Shown here piece by piece: positions 1 to 8,478 of a stretch of DNA of 49,564 nucleotides. The position numbers and the translations under genes were made by a program. Below the pieces are notes generated by a model. That model did not search any database and was not told the origin of the DNA. It saw nothing but the letters and a program-made list of their open reading frames with translations. Origin of the DNA: Bacteroidia bacterium (GTDB lineage Bacteria > Bacteroidota > Bacteroidia > Bacteroidales > Marinilabiliaceae); NCBI GenBank assembly GCA_030526155.1, contig JAUNDI010000017.1:1-49564 (forward strand), written 5' to 3'. Every line of letters starts with the position of its first letter. Positions within the stretch are counted from its first letter, which is position 1.

Positions 1-36
1 GGTTAGCGGGAGGTATGAGCGAGGTATGAGGGAGGT
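1..36 (+). repeat. Dispersed AGCGAGGTAT-type intergenic repeat, copy 1
   Basis: GA-rich tract with tandem units of the type GAGGTATGAGC, cut by the window edge. Closely similar tracts lie at 12390-12422 and 21231-21260, all in the same orientation and all between genes. Function unknown; no reading frame is apparent. Confidence 0.55.
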
Positions 37-145
37 TATTATAAGATTTTTTATTAATGGGGAGATGAGGATTTTGGGGCTGTTGGATTTTTTGTGTGGG
101 GAAGAAAAGAGGGATGGTTTAGGTATAAGATATTGGATAATTGAT

Positions 146-153
146 TAACTTTG
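146..153 (+). promoter_or_regulatory. Promoter -7 element upstream of pta
   Basis: TAACTTTG matches the Bacteroidota -7 consensus TAnnTTTG. No good TTTG -33 box lies at the usual distance. It would start transcription near base 160, giving a leader of about 100 nt before pta, much longer than the other leaders in this window. Confidence 0.5.
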
Positions 154-159
154 CGGTCG

Positions 160-189
160 GTTTGTGCGCAAACGTTTGTTGTGGTAAAC
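160..189 (+). promoter_or_regulatory. Paired inverted repeats at the predicted pta start site
   Basis: GTTTGTGCGCAAAC (160-173) is an inverted repeat with GTTTG/CAAAC arms. It is followed directly by a second GTTT...AAAC inverted repeat (174-189). The pair begins where transcription from the -7 element at 146-153 should start, so it could be a repressor operator or a leader hairpin. The binding protein is unknown. Confidence 0.35.
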
Positions 190-259
190 AATTGAGCGGT
201 TGAGGCGTATAGATGATTGTATTTGACTAGTAGAAATTAATACAAATAAACAACATAAG

Positions 260-1258
260 ATGGATTTTGTAGAGAATCTTAAGGCGCGCGCTAAGCAGAA
301 TAAGAAGCGCATTGTTCTTCCTGAGGGTTATGAGGAGCGTACGCTCCGTGCAGCGGATCAGATTTTGGCTGAGGGTTTTGCTGATATTATTTTGATGGAT
401 AATATTGACAATGTGAAGGCTAATGCTGAGAAGTGGGGTTTGAAGAACATTGATAAGGCTACCATTATTGATCCATTAAACAATCCAGAGAAGCAGAAGT
501 ATATTGATCTTCTTATGGAGTTGCGTAAGTCGAAGGGCATGACACCTGAGAAGGCTAATGTACTTGTGGAGAAGTCGCTCTTCCTTGCATGTTTGATGAT
601 TAAGGCAGGCGAGGCTGATGGTGAGGTTGCTGGAGCTGACAATGCTACAGGTGATGTATTGCGTCCTGCACTTCAGCTTATCAAGACAAAGCCAGGTATC
701 TCGACAGTATCCGGTGCGTTTTTGATGTTCACACCAAAGCCGGAGTATGGTGAGAATGGTGTATTTGTATTTGCTGATTGTGCGGTAACACCAGAGCCTA
801 CAGCACAGCAGTTGGCTGAGATAGCAGTAGCTACAGGAAATACAGCTAGAGTACTTGGTGGTTTTGAGCCAAGAGTAGCTATGTTGAGCTTCTCTACAAA
901 GGGCAGTGCACAGCACGATGTAGTAGACAAGGTAATAGAGGCTACAAAGCTTGCACAGGAGATGGCTCCAGAGATGGCTATTGATGGTGAGCTTCAGGCA
1001 GATGCTGCACTTGTACCATCGGTAGGTGAGAAGAAGGCTCCAGGTAGCAAGATAGCAGGACATGCTAACGTATTGGTATTCCCTACACTTGAGGTAGGTA
1101 ATATTGCTTACAAGCTTGTACAGCGTTTGGCAGGTGCTGAGGCACTCGGTCCAGTGCTTCAAGGTATTGCTGCTCCAGTAAATGACCTTAGTAGAGGTTG
1201 CTCTGTAAGCGACATTGTTAAGATGGTTGCTATTACAGCAAATCAGGCTATTGGCTAA
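260..1258 (+). CDS. pta: Phosphate acetyltransferase
   Basis: Interconverts acetyl-CoA plus phosphate and acetyl phosphate plus CoA in the cytoplasm; with the next gene, acetate kinase, it makes ATP during fermentation. The 332-residue length is the short Pta form without the N-terminal BioD/DRTGG regulatory region. The whole protein is the PTA_PTB domain, with characteristic segments such as RIVLPEGYEERTLRAA near the start, the AGADNATGDVLRPALQ segment near residue 130, and ANVLVFPTLEVGNIAYKLVQR near residue 275. The ATG at 260 fits the family start. It lies 31 bases upstream of ackA and is almost certainly co-transcribed with it. A promoter element and inverted repeats lie upstream. Confidence 0.96.
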   Translation: MDFVENLKARAKQNKKRIVLPEGYEERTLRAADQILAEGFADIILMDNIDNVKANAEKWGLKNIDKATIIDPLNNPEKQKYIDLLMELRKSKGMTPEKANVLVEKSLFLACLMIKAGEADGEVAGADNATGDVLRPALQLIKTKPGISTVSGAFLMFTPKPEYGENGVFVFADCAVTPEPTAQQLAEIAVATGNTARVLGGFEPRVAMLSFSTKGSAQHDVVDKVIEATKLAQEMAPEMAIDGELQADAALVPSVGEKKAPGSKIAGHANVLVFPTLEVGNIAYKLVQRLAGAEALGPVLQGIAAPVNDLSRGCSVSDIVKMVAITANQAIG

Positions 1259-1289
1259 TAGGAAAGAGAACAAATTAAAGAAGGTTGAT

Positions 1290-2486
1290 ATGAATGTATT
1301 GGTATTGAACTGCGGTTCATCATCTATCAAATATAAGCTTTTCGATATGCCTTCGCAGACCGTAAAGGCCTCGGGCGGTATTGAGAAGATAGGTATGCCA
1401 GGGGCGTTTATTAAGTTTTCGATGCCAGATGGCTCGAAGAAGATAGAGGAGATGCCTATTCCAGAGCATACTGCTGGTGTGCAGAAGATCTTTGATGTAT
1501 TGACAAATGCTGAGTATGGCGTTTTGAAGTCGTTGAACGAGCTTGATGCGGTAGGACACAGAATGCTCCATGCTGGTTCGAAGATTACAAAGTCGAGCAT
1601 CTTGACACAAGAGGTACTTGACATCTTTGAGTCGTGCAACGACCTCGGTCCGCTCCACAACCCAGCAAACTTGAAAGGTGTGAATGCAGTTAAGGCCTTG
1701 TTACCAAATATTCCACAAGTAGGTGTATTTGATACAGCCTTCCACCAGACAATGCCAGACTATGCGTATATGTATCCACTTCCATATGAGTTTTATGAGA
1801 AGTATGGTGTACGTAGATACGGCTTCCATGGTACTAGCCACAGATATGTATCGAAGAGAGTATGTGAGTATCTTGGTGTAGACCCACAGGGTAAGAAGAT
1901 AATTACTTGTCACGTTGGTAATGGCGGTTCGTACTCGGCAGTAGTAGACGGCAAGTGTGTAGATACCTCTATGGGTATGACACCACTTGAGGGCATTATG
2001 ATGGGTACACGTTGTGGTGAGATTGACCCAGCTATTATCCCATACATTATGAAGCATGCCAACCTCACAGCAGAGGAGATGGATACTATCATGAACAAGA
2101 AGTCGGGTCTTCTTGGTATCTCTGGCAAGACAAGCGACATGCGTGAGATTCAGGCATTGCGTGATGCGGGAGATGACAGGGCTAGACTAGCGCAGGAGAT
2201 GTACTTCTACAGACTTCGCAAAGAGATAGGTGCTTATGCAGCTGCTATGGGTGGAGTAGACATCATAGTATTTACTGGTGGTGTAGGAGAGAACAAGCAG
2301 AATGCGCGTGAGGCAGCTTGTAAGGGTCTTGAGTTTATGGGCGTAGAGCTTGACCTTGAGAAGAATAATCAGGTACAAGGCGAAGAGGCCATTATCTCGA
2401 CACCAAATTCGAAGGTTACTGTATGTGTGATTCCAACAGATGAGGAGTTGATGATTGCGCTCGACACACAGTCTCTTACGAAGTAA
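1290..2486 (+). CDS. ackA: Acetate kinase
   Basis: Transfers phosphate from acetyl phosphate to ADP, giving acetate and ATP; it completes the Pta-AckA pathway with the gene before it. The protein is 398 residues, the usual AckA length. The reading frame is open further upstream into pta, but the family N-terminus MNVLVLNCGSSSIKY fixes the start at the ATG at 1290. Signature segments of the ASKHA fold are visible: NCGSSSIKY, GFHGTSHRYV, HVGNGGSYSAV, the DTSMGMTPLEG stretch and FTGGVGEN. A strong hairpin terminator follows 24 bases after the stop. Confidence 0.97.
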   Translation: MNVLVLNCGSSSIKYKLFDMPSQTVKASGGIEKIGMPGAFIKFSMPDGSKKIEEMPIPEHTAGVQKIFDVLTNAEYGVLKSLNELDAVGHRMLHAGSKITKSSILTQEVLDIFESCNDLGPLHNPANLKGVNAVKALLPNIPQVGVFDTAFHQTMPDYAYMYPLPYEFYEKYGVRRYGFHGTSHRYVSKRVCEYLGVDPQGKKIITCHVGNGGSYSAVVDGKCVDTSMGMTPLEGIMMGTRCGEIDPAIIPYIMKHANLTAEEMDTIMNKKSGLLGISGKTSDMREIQALRDAGDDRARLAQEMYFYRLRKEIGAYAAAMGGVDIIVFTGGVGENKQNAREAACKGLEFMGVELDLEKNNQVQGEEAIISTPNSKVTVCVIPTDEELMIALDTQSLTK

Positions 2487-2510
2487 GGATTACTAGAAAT
2501 AAAGTAAAAT

Positions 2511-2550
2511 GGGGTAGGATTGCGATTAATTGTTATCCTACCCCTATTGT
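2511..2550 (+). terminator. Terminator after ackA
   Basis: A perfect 10-bp stem, GGGGTAGGAT (2511-2520) with its complement at 2535-2544 and a 14-nt loop, is followed by a T-rich TATTGTTTG tail. It ends the pta-ackA transcript. Confidence 0.8.
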
Positions 2551-2617
2551 TTGTATGTAACCTAAAAGATATTTTTACGTATCACACTGAACTATTAAGA
2601 TTGATTCACGTTTTTGA

Positions 2618-5600
2618 ATGGCAGAAAGTAGAATACACAGAATAGGACTTGACGTTGGTTCGACGACGGCCAAGATAGTGGTGTTGGCGGAAGATGGCCA
2701 ACTAGAGTATGCTCAGTATGAGAGACACCAAGCGAATCCCCAAGCAGTAGTAGCTCTTTTCCTAGATAAGTTGGCAGAGATATTGAAGGATGATGAATTC
2801 ACATTCTCTGTAACGGGTAGTGTAGGATTAGGAATGGCTGAGAGATGCGGCATACACTTTGTGCAAGAGGTGGTAGCTGCAACAGAATTTACCAAGAAGC
2901 TACATCCAGACGTAACTACGATAATAGATATAGGTGGTGAGGATGCCAAGATAGTATATTTGTCGGGTGGTCAGGTAACTGATTTGCGTATGAATGGCAA
3001 CTGTGCCGGTGGTACTGGAGCCTTCATAGATCAGATGGCATTGTGTCTAGGTGTAGAGGTATCTGAGATGGATAGTTTGGCGAAGAATGCCAAGATAATA
3101 TATCCTATTGCATCGCGATGCGGTGTATTTTCTAAGACAGATATACAGAACTTAATAGCTAGAAATGCTACTAAGGAGGATATTGCTGCTAGTATATTTA
3201 GAGCGGTAGCGGTACAGACAGCCAGTGCATTGAGTCATGGTTGCCAAGTAAGACCTACGGTAATGATGTGCGGCGGTCCGCTTACCTTTCTTCCATCGCT
3301 TAGGAAAGCCATAGCTGACTACTTCCAATTAGACATTGAGAAAGATATATTGAAGTTGGAGCATGCCAACTATGTGCCTGCATGGGGTACGGCGTTGACA
3401 TTTGACGACAGCAAGCGATATACTACAGAGAGTCTCAAGGCGCTGCTCAAAGAGACAGAGACAGAGCGAGACTCGAGAGGTGTAGAGAAGAAGAGATACA
3501 ACTACACTGTACAGATGCCACCTGTATTTAAGGATGCGAAAGATTATACGGCGTGGAGGCAGAAGAAATCAGACAGTGATATACAGTTTGGTACGCTAAA
3601 AGATTTGAATGGCAGACCAGCGTATTTGGGTATTGATTCAGGATCTACTACTACGAAGATAGTTTTGACTGACCCAGATGGTAAGATATTATTCCGTCAT
3701 TATGCTCATAATGGAGGAAATCCTGTAGAGGCAGTAACACTTGGTTTGAATAAGTTGAAAGCCCAAGCCGATGAGGAGGGTGTAGATGTGAAGATAGCTG
3801 CGGGGTGCTCGACCGGTTATGGTGAGGATTTGATAAAGGCAGCCTTCTCTCTCAACTTTGGCATGATAGAGACCATGGCTCACTATGTGGCCGCTCAGAA
3901 TATTTGTCCGAATGTATCATTTATCCTTGATATTGGCGGACAAGACATGAAAGCCATATATGTGGAGAACGGCATATTGACTAGGATGGAGATAAATGAG
4001 GCATGTTCGTCGGGATGTGGTTCATTTATTGAGACCTTTGCGCAGACGCTAGGCTGTGAGATAGGCGAGTTTGTGCAAGAGGCATGTAAGAGTCAGACTC
4101 CATGTGATCTAGGTACACGCTGTACAGTATTTATGAACTCTAAGGTAAAGCAGGTACTTAGAGAGGGTTACTCGTTGAGTGATATTTCAGCCGGCTTAGC
4201 CTATTCGGTAGTTAAGAACTGCCTCTTCAAGGTATTGAAGATAAAGAATTATGATGAGTTAGGCGGTAATATAGTTCTTCAGGGTGGTACTATGCGTAAT
4301 GATGCTATAGTAAAAGCCTTTGAGAATTTGACACAGAGGAGTGTGTATAGAAATAATATCCCTGAGTTGATGGGAGCTTATGGTTGCGCGTTGTATGCTG
4401 CGGAGCAGATAGGCAAGGCAGATACAGATGTGAGACCACTAGAGACTATAATGCAGGCTGCGAATTATGAGTTAGACTCATTGCAGTGCAAGGGTTGTGA
4501 GAATCAGTGTCAGATTACACGCTATAAGTTCCAGACGGGGCAGAAGTTCTACTCGGGCAACAAGTGTGAGAAGATATTTACCAATGGTGCCAATGCCCAG
4601 TATAAGGGTATTAATATGAGTGACTACAAGTACCAATCGCTCTTCAAGACAGAGATGGCTAAGATAGAGCATCCGAAGATGAAGATTGGTATACCTCAGG
4701 TATTGAATATGTTTGAGGAGTTCCCATTCTGGAAGTCGCTCTTTGAGTCGTGCGGCATAGAGGTAGTATTGAGTCCGACATCCACATATCATGACTATGA
4801 GAAGGGAGTACACTCGGTAATGTCTGATAATATCTGCTTCCCTGCGAAGTTGGTTCATAGTCATATCTATGAATTGGCGCAGATGAAGGTAGATAGGATA
4901 TTCTTCCCACGTGTGGTATATGAGAGAGTAGAGGATGAGAACTCATACAACTCATTTAACTGTCCGATTATCATTGGCTATCCAGATGTGGTAGACAGCG
5001 CTATAGAGGTAGATGTACCAGTAGATTCGCCTATTGTTGCCTTTAAGAACAATAAGTTGATGCTTAAGCAGATTGTGGCCTACATGAAGACCCTTGGGGT
5101 AAAGAAGAGTGTGGCACAAGAGGCTGTAATGAAAGCTGTGCGTGATTGGGATGCTTGGGGCGAAGGCTTAAGGGCGAAGAATACAGAGGTGTACAATAAT
5201 GCTGAGAAAGAGGGTAGGATGACCATCTTATTGGCAGGTAGACCATATCATACGGACCCATTGGTACAGCATAATATTGCTGATATGATAGCCAAGATGG
5301 GCGTTGACGTTATTACAGAAGAGATAGCTAGAGGTGGCGCTGTGAAGTTGAAATCAGAGTCGCCAGAGGCCTTCCATATACGTCAGTGGTCGTATGTAAA
5401 CAGAATACTCAATAGTGCGCAGTGGGTAGCAGAGCAGGGACCAAATATACACTATGTAGAGATGACCTCGTTTGGATGTGGACCAGACGCCTTCTTGACA
5501 GACGAGGTGAGATCTATACTAGGTAGACATGGTAAGAGTTTGACACTATTGAAGATAGACGACGTTAGTAATATTGGCTCACTCAAATTGAGGGTACGTT

Positions 5601-6886
5601 CGCTCATTGAGAGTTTGAAATATGATAACGACAAGCATACTGAGGTAGAGGTAAAGCCATTTGTGAAGCCACAGAGCTTTGAGGTAGGCGATAAAGAGAC
5701 CTATACAATATTGGCGCCATTCTTTACAGAGTATATGTCGCCACTCTTGCCATCAGCCTTTAAGGCCATTGGTTATAACCTTGTAGCTTTACCTATGGGC
5801 GATGCTGAGAGTAATGAGTTGGGATTGAAATATTCTAATAATGAGGTTTGCTACCCAGCGACCATTATCGTTGGAGACTTTATCAAAGCCTTGCAGAGTG
5901 GTAAGTATGACTTGAACAAGACAGCTGTTACCATTACCCAGTTGGGACAGTGTAGAGCAACCAACTATCCGGCATTGATAAAGAAAGCCTTCCAAGATGC
6001 TGGCTTGTCGCAAGTACCAGTAATATCTATGGCTGGACTAGACAAGACAGAGAACCCAGGCTTCCATTTGGACTTTAAGGTAGCGGGTCCGATAGTATTG
6101 AACTCATTGTTGTATGGTGACTGGATATCTATCATGTATCATGCTACTGCGGTAAGAGAGATACATAAGGGAGATGCCAAGAGGTTAAGAGAGAAGTATC
6201 TTGATTTGGCCAAGCCATTGATAGAGGCTCAGCACTCTAAGCAGTTGATAAAGCTTTTGGAGCAAGCGGCTGAAGAGTTTAATACTATAGAGGTAGATAA
6301 TAAGACCTATCCGAAAGCCGGTATTGCTGGTGAGATATTCTTGAAGTTTAACCCATTCTCGCACAAACATGTGTCGGATTGGCTTATGGAGCACGGCGTA
6401 GAGGTTTGTCCGCCTACCTTCCATAACTTCTTCCTTAAGTTCTTGGTGAATGTAGAGTTTAACAGGAAGAATAATATCACCAATCCGAAGTTGCCATCTT
6501 GGAGTATGGATTTGATATATAAACTTATTTATAAGAGAGTTCATAAGTTTGAGAAGGCGGCAAGTAAGTTTAGGTACTTTGAGCCAGAGCCAGATATTAA
6601 GACCATAGCCAAGTGGGCAGAAGAGGTGTTGTGTCTATCTGTTCAGAGTGGTGAGGGATGGCTTTTGCCAGCTGAGACGATACAGTATATAAAGCAAGGG
6701 TGCAATAATGTGGTAAGTTTGCAGCCATTTGGATGTATTGCGAACCATATTGCAGCTAGAGGTATAGAGAAGAAGATAAAGACCCTCTATCCACAGTTGA
6801 ATATGCTAGCCCTTGACTTTGATGGTGGAGTATCGGAAGCCAATATAGCCAACAGATTGTTGCTCTTTATTAGCAATATGAAGTAA
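2618..6886 (+). CDS. Giant acyl-CoA dehydratase activase-like fusion protein (paralogue 1)
   Basis: 1422 residues; function not established. Domains in order: a BadF/BadG/BcrA/BcrD ATPase (residues 5-260; GSTTAK, DIGGEDAK), a second such ATPase (336-600; SGSTTTK, DIGGQDMK), a cysteine cluster (C624, C627, C631, C650), a DUF2229-type region (about 690-1000; VMSDNICFPAK, GRPYHTDP, FGCGPD) and a dehydratase-like C-terminal part (NNEVCYPAT, GQCRATNYP, QPFGCIANH). C129/C168 and C463/C502 are each 39 apart, like the [4Fe-4S] ligands Cys127/Cys166 of HgdC, so the two ATPase domains may form an intramolecular pseudo-dimer. In known systems the activator uses ATP to drive an electron into a 2-hydroxyacyl-CoA dehydratase or a double-cubane reductase. 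No separate dehydratase subunits lie nearby. A close paralogue lies at 16513-20790. Confidence 0.85.
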   Translation: MAESRIHRIGLDVGSTTAKIVVLAEDGQLEYAQYERHQANPQAVVALFLDKLAEILKDDEFTFSVTGSVGLGMAERCGIHFVQEVVAATEFTKKLHPDVTTIIDIGGEDAKIVYLSGGQVTDLRMNGNCAGGTGAFIDQMALCLGVEVSEMDSLAKNAKIIYPIASRCGVFSKTDIQNLIARNATKEDIAASIFRAVAVQTASALSHGCQVRPTVMMCGGPLTFLPSLRKAIADYFQLDIEKDILKLEHANYVPAWGTALTFDDSKRYTTESLKALLKETETERDSRGVEKKRYNYTVQMPPVFKDAKDYTAWRQKKSDSDIQFGTLKDLNGRPAYLGIDSGSTTTKIVLTDPDGKILFRHYAHNGGNPVEAVTLGLNKLKAQADEEGVDVKIAAGCSTGYGEDLIKAAFSLNFGMIETMAHYVAAQNICPNVSFILDIGGQDMKAIYVENGILTRMEINEACSSGCGSFIETFAQTLGCEIGEFVQEACKSQTPCDLGTRCTVFMNSKVKQVLREGYSLSDISAGLAYSVVKNCLFKVLKIKNYDELGGNIVLQGGTMRNDAIVKAFENLTQRSVYRNNIPELMGAYGCALYAAEQIGKADTDVRPLETIMQAANYELDSLQCKGCENQCQITRYKFQTGQKFYSGNKCEKIFTNGANAQYKGINMSDYKYQSLFKTEMAKIEHPKMKIGIPQVLNMFEEFPFWKSLFESCGIEVVLSPTSTYHDYEKGVHSVMSDNICFPAKLVHSHIYELAQMKVDRIFFPRVVYERVEDENSYNSFNCPIIIGYPDVVDSAIEVDVPVDSPIVAFKNNKLMLKQIVAYMKTLGVKKSVAQEAVMKAVRDWDAWGEGLRAKNTEVYNNAEKEGRMTILLAGRPYHTDPLVQHNIADMIAKMGVDVITEEIARGGAVKLKSESPEAFHIRQWSYVNRILNSAQWVAEQGPNIHYVEMTSFGCGPDAFLTDEVRSILGRHGKSLTLLKIDDVSNIGSLKLRVRSLIESLKYDNDKHTEVEVKPFVKPQSFEVGDKETYTILAPFFTEYMSPLLPSAFKAIGYNLVALPMGDAESNELGLKYSNNEVCYPATIIVGDFIKALQSGKYDLNKTAVTITQLGQCRATNYPALIKKAFQDAGLSQVPVISMAGLDKTENPGFHLDFKVAGPIVLNSLLYGDWISIMYHATAVREIHKGDAKRLREKYLDLAKPLIEAQHSKQLIKLLEQAAEEFNTIEVDNKTYPKAGIAGEIFLKFNPFSHKHVSDWLMEHGVEVCPPTFHNFFLKFLVNVEFNRKNNITNPKLPSWSMDLIYKLIYKRVHKFEKAASKFRYFEPEPDIKTIAKWAEEVLCLSVQSGEGWLLPAETIQYIKQGCNNVVSLQPFGCIANHIAARGIEKKIKTLYPQLNMLALDFDGGVSEANIANRLLLFISNMK

Positions 6887-6906
6887 CCTTATTTAAGTTA
6901 ATTTCG

Positions 6907-6914
6907 TACACTTG
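6907..6914 (+). promoter_or_regulatory. Possible -7 element for the 146-residue secreted protein
   Basis: TACACTTG differs from TAnnTTTG at one base. It lies 20 bases before the ATG, the same distance seen at most other promoters in the window. No clear -33 box. Confidence 0.35.
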
Positions 6915-6933
6915 TGAAAATTTCCTATAAGTT

Positions 6934-7374
6934 ATGAAGGTTAAGGGTTTAGTAATTATATTGATGGTGTTGGCTGGTCTACTTATTCCAGGCATGGTGA
7001 ATGGACAAGCTGATGCTATTGAGGCCAATTGCAAGGGTTATTTTCAGAAGCCATTTCTTGCAACAAATAGACCATATAGAGCTTTAGTTACAGGTGACGA
7101 GGTGGCAGAGTTCAGAGCTACTTTGTTTTCTGGTACTACATATCGAGTTGCTGCTGGTAGCACTGACCCTGAGAAGCGTTATGTGATATTCTCTGTTTAT
7201 GATAGTGAGAGAAATTTGCTATTTACGAATAGTGAGTATGACAATGCTCCATATTGGGATTTTGCGGTAGATGGATATATGGATTGTATCATTGAGGCGA
7301 GATTGGACGAGAGTGTTACTAGTTCGGGTTTTGTTATCTTGATGACTGGTATAAAGCTCAACGATATGCAGTAA
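6934..7374 (+). CDS. Secreted protein of unknown function
   Basis: 146 residues; family not recognised. A typical signal peptide (K-V-K, then a hydrophobic run to about residue 22, cut near VNGQ) implies export to the periplasm. The mature part has two cysteines (about residues 33 and 117) that could form a disulfide. It is rich in beta-prone and aromatic residues, with segments such as YVIFSVYDSERNLLF and YWDFAVDGYMDC that suggest a small beta-sandwich. It stands alone between the activase fusion and a bidirectional terminator, with a possible promoter 20 bases upstream. Its role cannot be stated from the sequence. Confidence 0.75.
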   Translation: MKVKGLVIILMVLAGLLIPGMVNGQADAIEANCKGYFQKPFLATNRPYRALVTGDEVAEFRATLFSGTTYRVAAGSTDPEKRYVIFSVYDSERNLLFTNSEYDNAPYWDFAVDGYMDCIIEARLDESVTSSGFVILMTGIKLNDMQ

Positions 7375-7406
7375 TAGATAGAGGAAGATAATCATTCTAT
7401 AAAATG

Positions 7407-7438
7407 ATAATGGCTTACCCCGCAAGGTAAGCCATTAT
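7407..7438. terminator. Bidirectional terminator between convergent genes
   Basis: A perfect 13-bp stem (7407-7419 with 7426-7438; ATAATGGCTTACC and its complement) with a 6-nt loop lies between the plus-strand secreted-protein gene and the minus-strand cysK. It is placed to stop both transcripts. Confidence 0.8.
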
Positions 7439-7464
7439 TGTTGTGGTATATTGGGGTTGGGATA

Positions 7465-8394
7465 TTACGATTCAGAGAATATACCTGTTGATAGATATCT
7501 CTCGCCGGTGTCTGGGAGGAAAGCCACGATGAGTTTTCCCTTATTCTCTGGGCGGCTAGCTAGCTGGAGTGCGGCAGTCATGGCTGCGCCAGACGATATA
7601 CCAGCTAGGATACCCTCCTCGCGAGCTAGGCGGACGGTATTACGGATGGCATCCTCATTAGATACTGTTATTACCTCGTCGACATACTCGCTATGGTAGT
7701 TAGCAGGGACGAAGTTGGCGCCGATGCCCTGTATTTTATGAGGACCTGCTACGCCCTTAGTAATCATAGGAGAAGAGGCAGGCTCTACTGCTACGATTTT
7801 GATATTAGGGTTATGAGCCTTAAGGCCCTTGCCGGTTCCGCTTATAGTGCCTGCAGAGCCAACGCCAGCTACGAAGATGTCTACTTTACCATCGGTATCA
7901 TGCCATACCTCCTCGGCGGTAGTAGATACGTGGATTTGAGGATTAGCTGGGTTATCGAATTGGCTAGGTATGATAGCATTCTCGGTTTGGCTGAGGAGCT
8001 CTTGAGCCTTAGCTATGGCACCCTTCATGCCCTCGGCACCTGGAGTTAGCACTAGGGTAGCACCCAAAGCGGTGAGGAGGTTACGGCGTTCGAGAGACAT
8101 GGTATCAGGCATTGTGAGGATAAGCTTGTAGCCCTTAACGACAGATACCCATGCGAGACCCACACCAGTGTTGCCACTAGTAGGCTCTATGATGGTACCC
8201 CCAGGGCGAAGTTTACCAGCCTTCTCGGCAGCCTCTATCATGGCCAAGCCGATACGATCCTTGCTACTACCTCCAGGGTTGAATGCCTCTACCTTAGCTA
8301 CTATTTGAGCCTCAGTACCATTGGTGATTCTATTGATGCGAACTAGAGGAGTATTGCCTACTAGTTCGGTCATGTTATTGAATATCTTAGACAT
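7465..8394 (-). CDS. cysK: Cysteine synthase (O-acetylserine sulfhydrylase)
   Basis: PLP enzyme making L-cysteine from O-acetylserine and sulfide in the cytoplasm. 309 residues from the ATG at 8394, the usual CysK length; the frame runs 34 codons further upstream but the family start is [18 protein letters not shown]45 in GGSSKDR is the PLP lysine, EPTSGNTG is the substrate loop, and [11 protein letters not shown] closes the protein. The glycine-rich phosphate loop reads [10 protein letters not shown] where many homologues have GTGGT, a mild variation. The gene is divergent from dipeptidyl peptidase IV and convergent with the secreted protein. Confidence 0.95.
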   Translation of the reverse strand: MSKIFNNMTELVGNTPLVRINRITNGTEAQIVAKVEAFNPGGSSKDRIGLAMIEAAEKAGKLRPGGTIIEPTSGNTGVGLAWVSVVKGYKLILTMPDTMSLERRNLLTALGATLVLTPGAEGMKGAIAKAQELLSQTENAIIPSQFDNPANPQIHVSTTAEEVWHDTDGKVDIFVAGVGSAGTISGTGKGLKAHNPNIKIVAVEPASSPMITKGVAGPHKIQGIGANFVPANYHSEYVDEVITVSNEDAIRNTVRLAREEGILAGISSGAAMTAALQLASRPENKGKLIVAFLPDTGERYLSTGIFSES

Positions 8395-8420
8395 AGTTTG
8401 ATGTTTGAGTTTTACGAATA

Positions 8421-8428
8421 CGAAGGTA
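8421..8428 (-). promoter_or_regulatory. Possible cysK -7 element
   Basis: Read on the minus strand the bases are TACCTTCG, one mismatch from TAnnTTTG, 27 bases before the cysK ATG. No clear -33 box. Confidence 0.35.
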
Positions 8429-8451
8429 GTGTATATTTTGCTTAATTTTTG

Positions 8452-8459
8452 TAATTTTG
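8452..8459 (+). promoter_or_regulatory. Promoter -7 element for dipeptidyl peptidase IV
   Basis: TAATTTTG matches TAnnTTTG exactly and ends 20 bases before the ATG at 8479. This supports that ATG over the in-frame ATG at 8491. Confidence 0.6.
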
Positions 8460-8478
8460 CAGACGTTATAACATTTAG

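Noticed and set aside
476-1660. A 394-codon open frame on the minus strand across pta and ackA
   Set aside because: It lies fully antisense to two well-supported enzyme genes and its product has Cys/Tyr/Ser-rich, low-complexity composition typical of a shadow frame.
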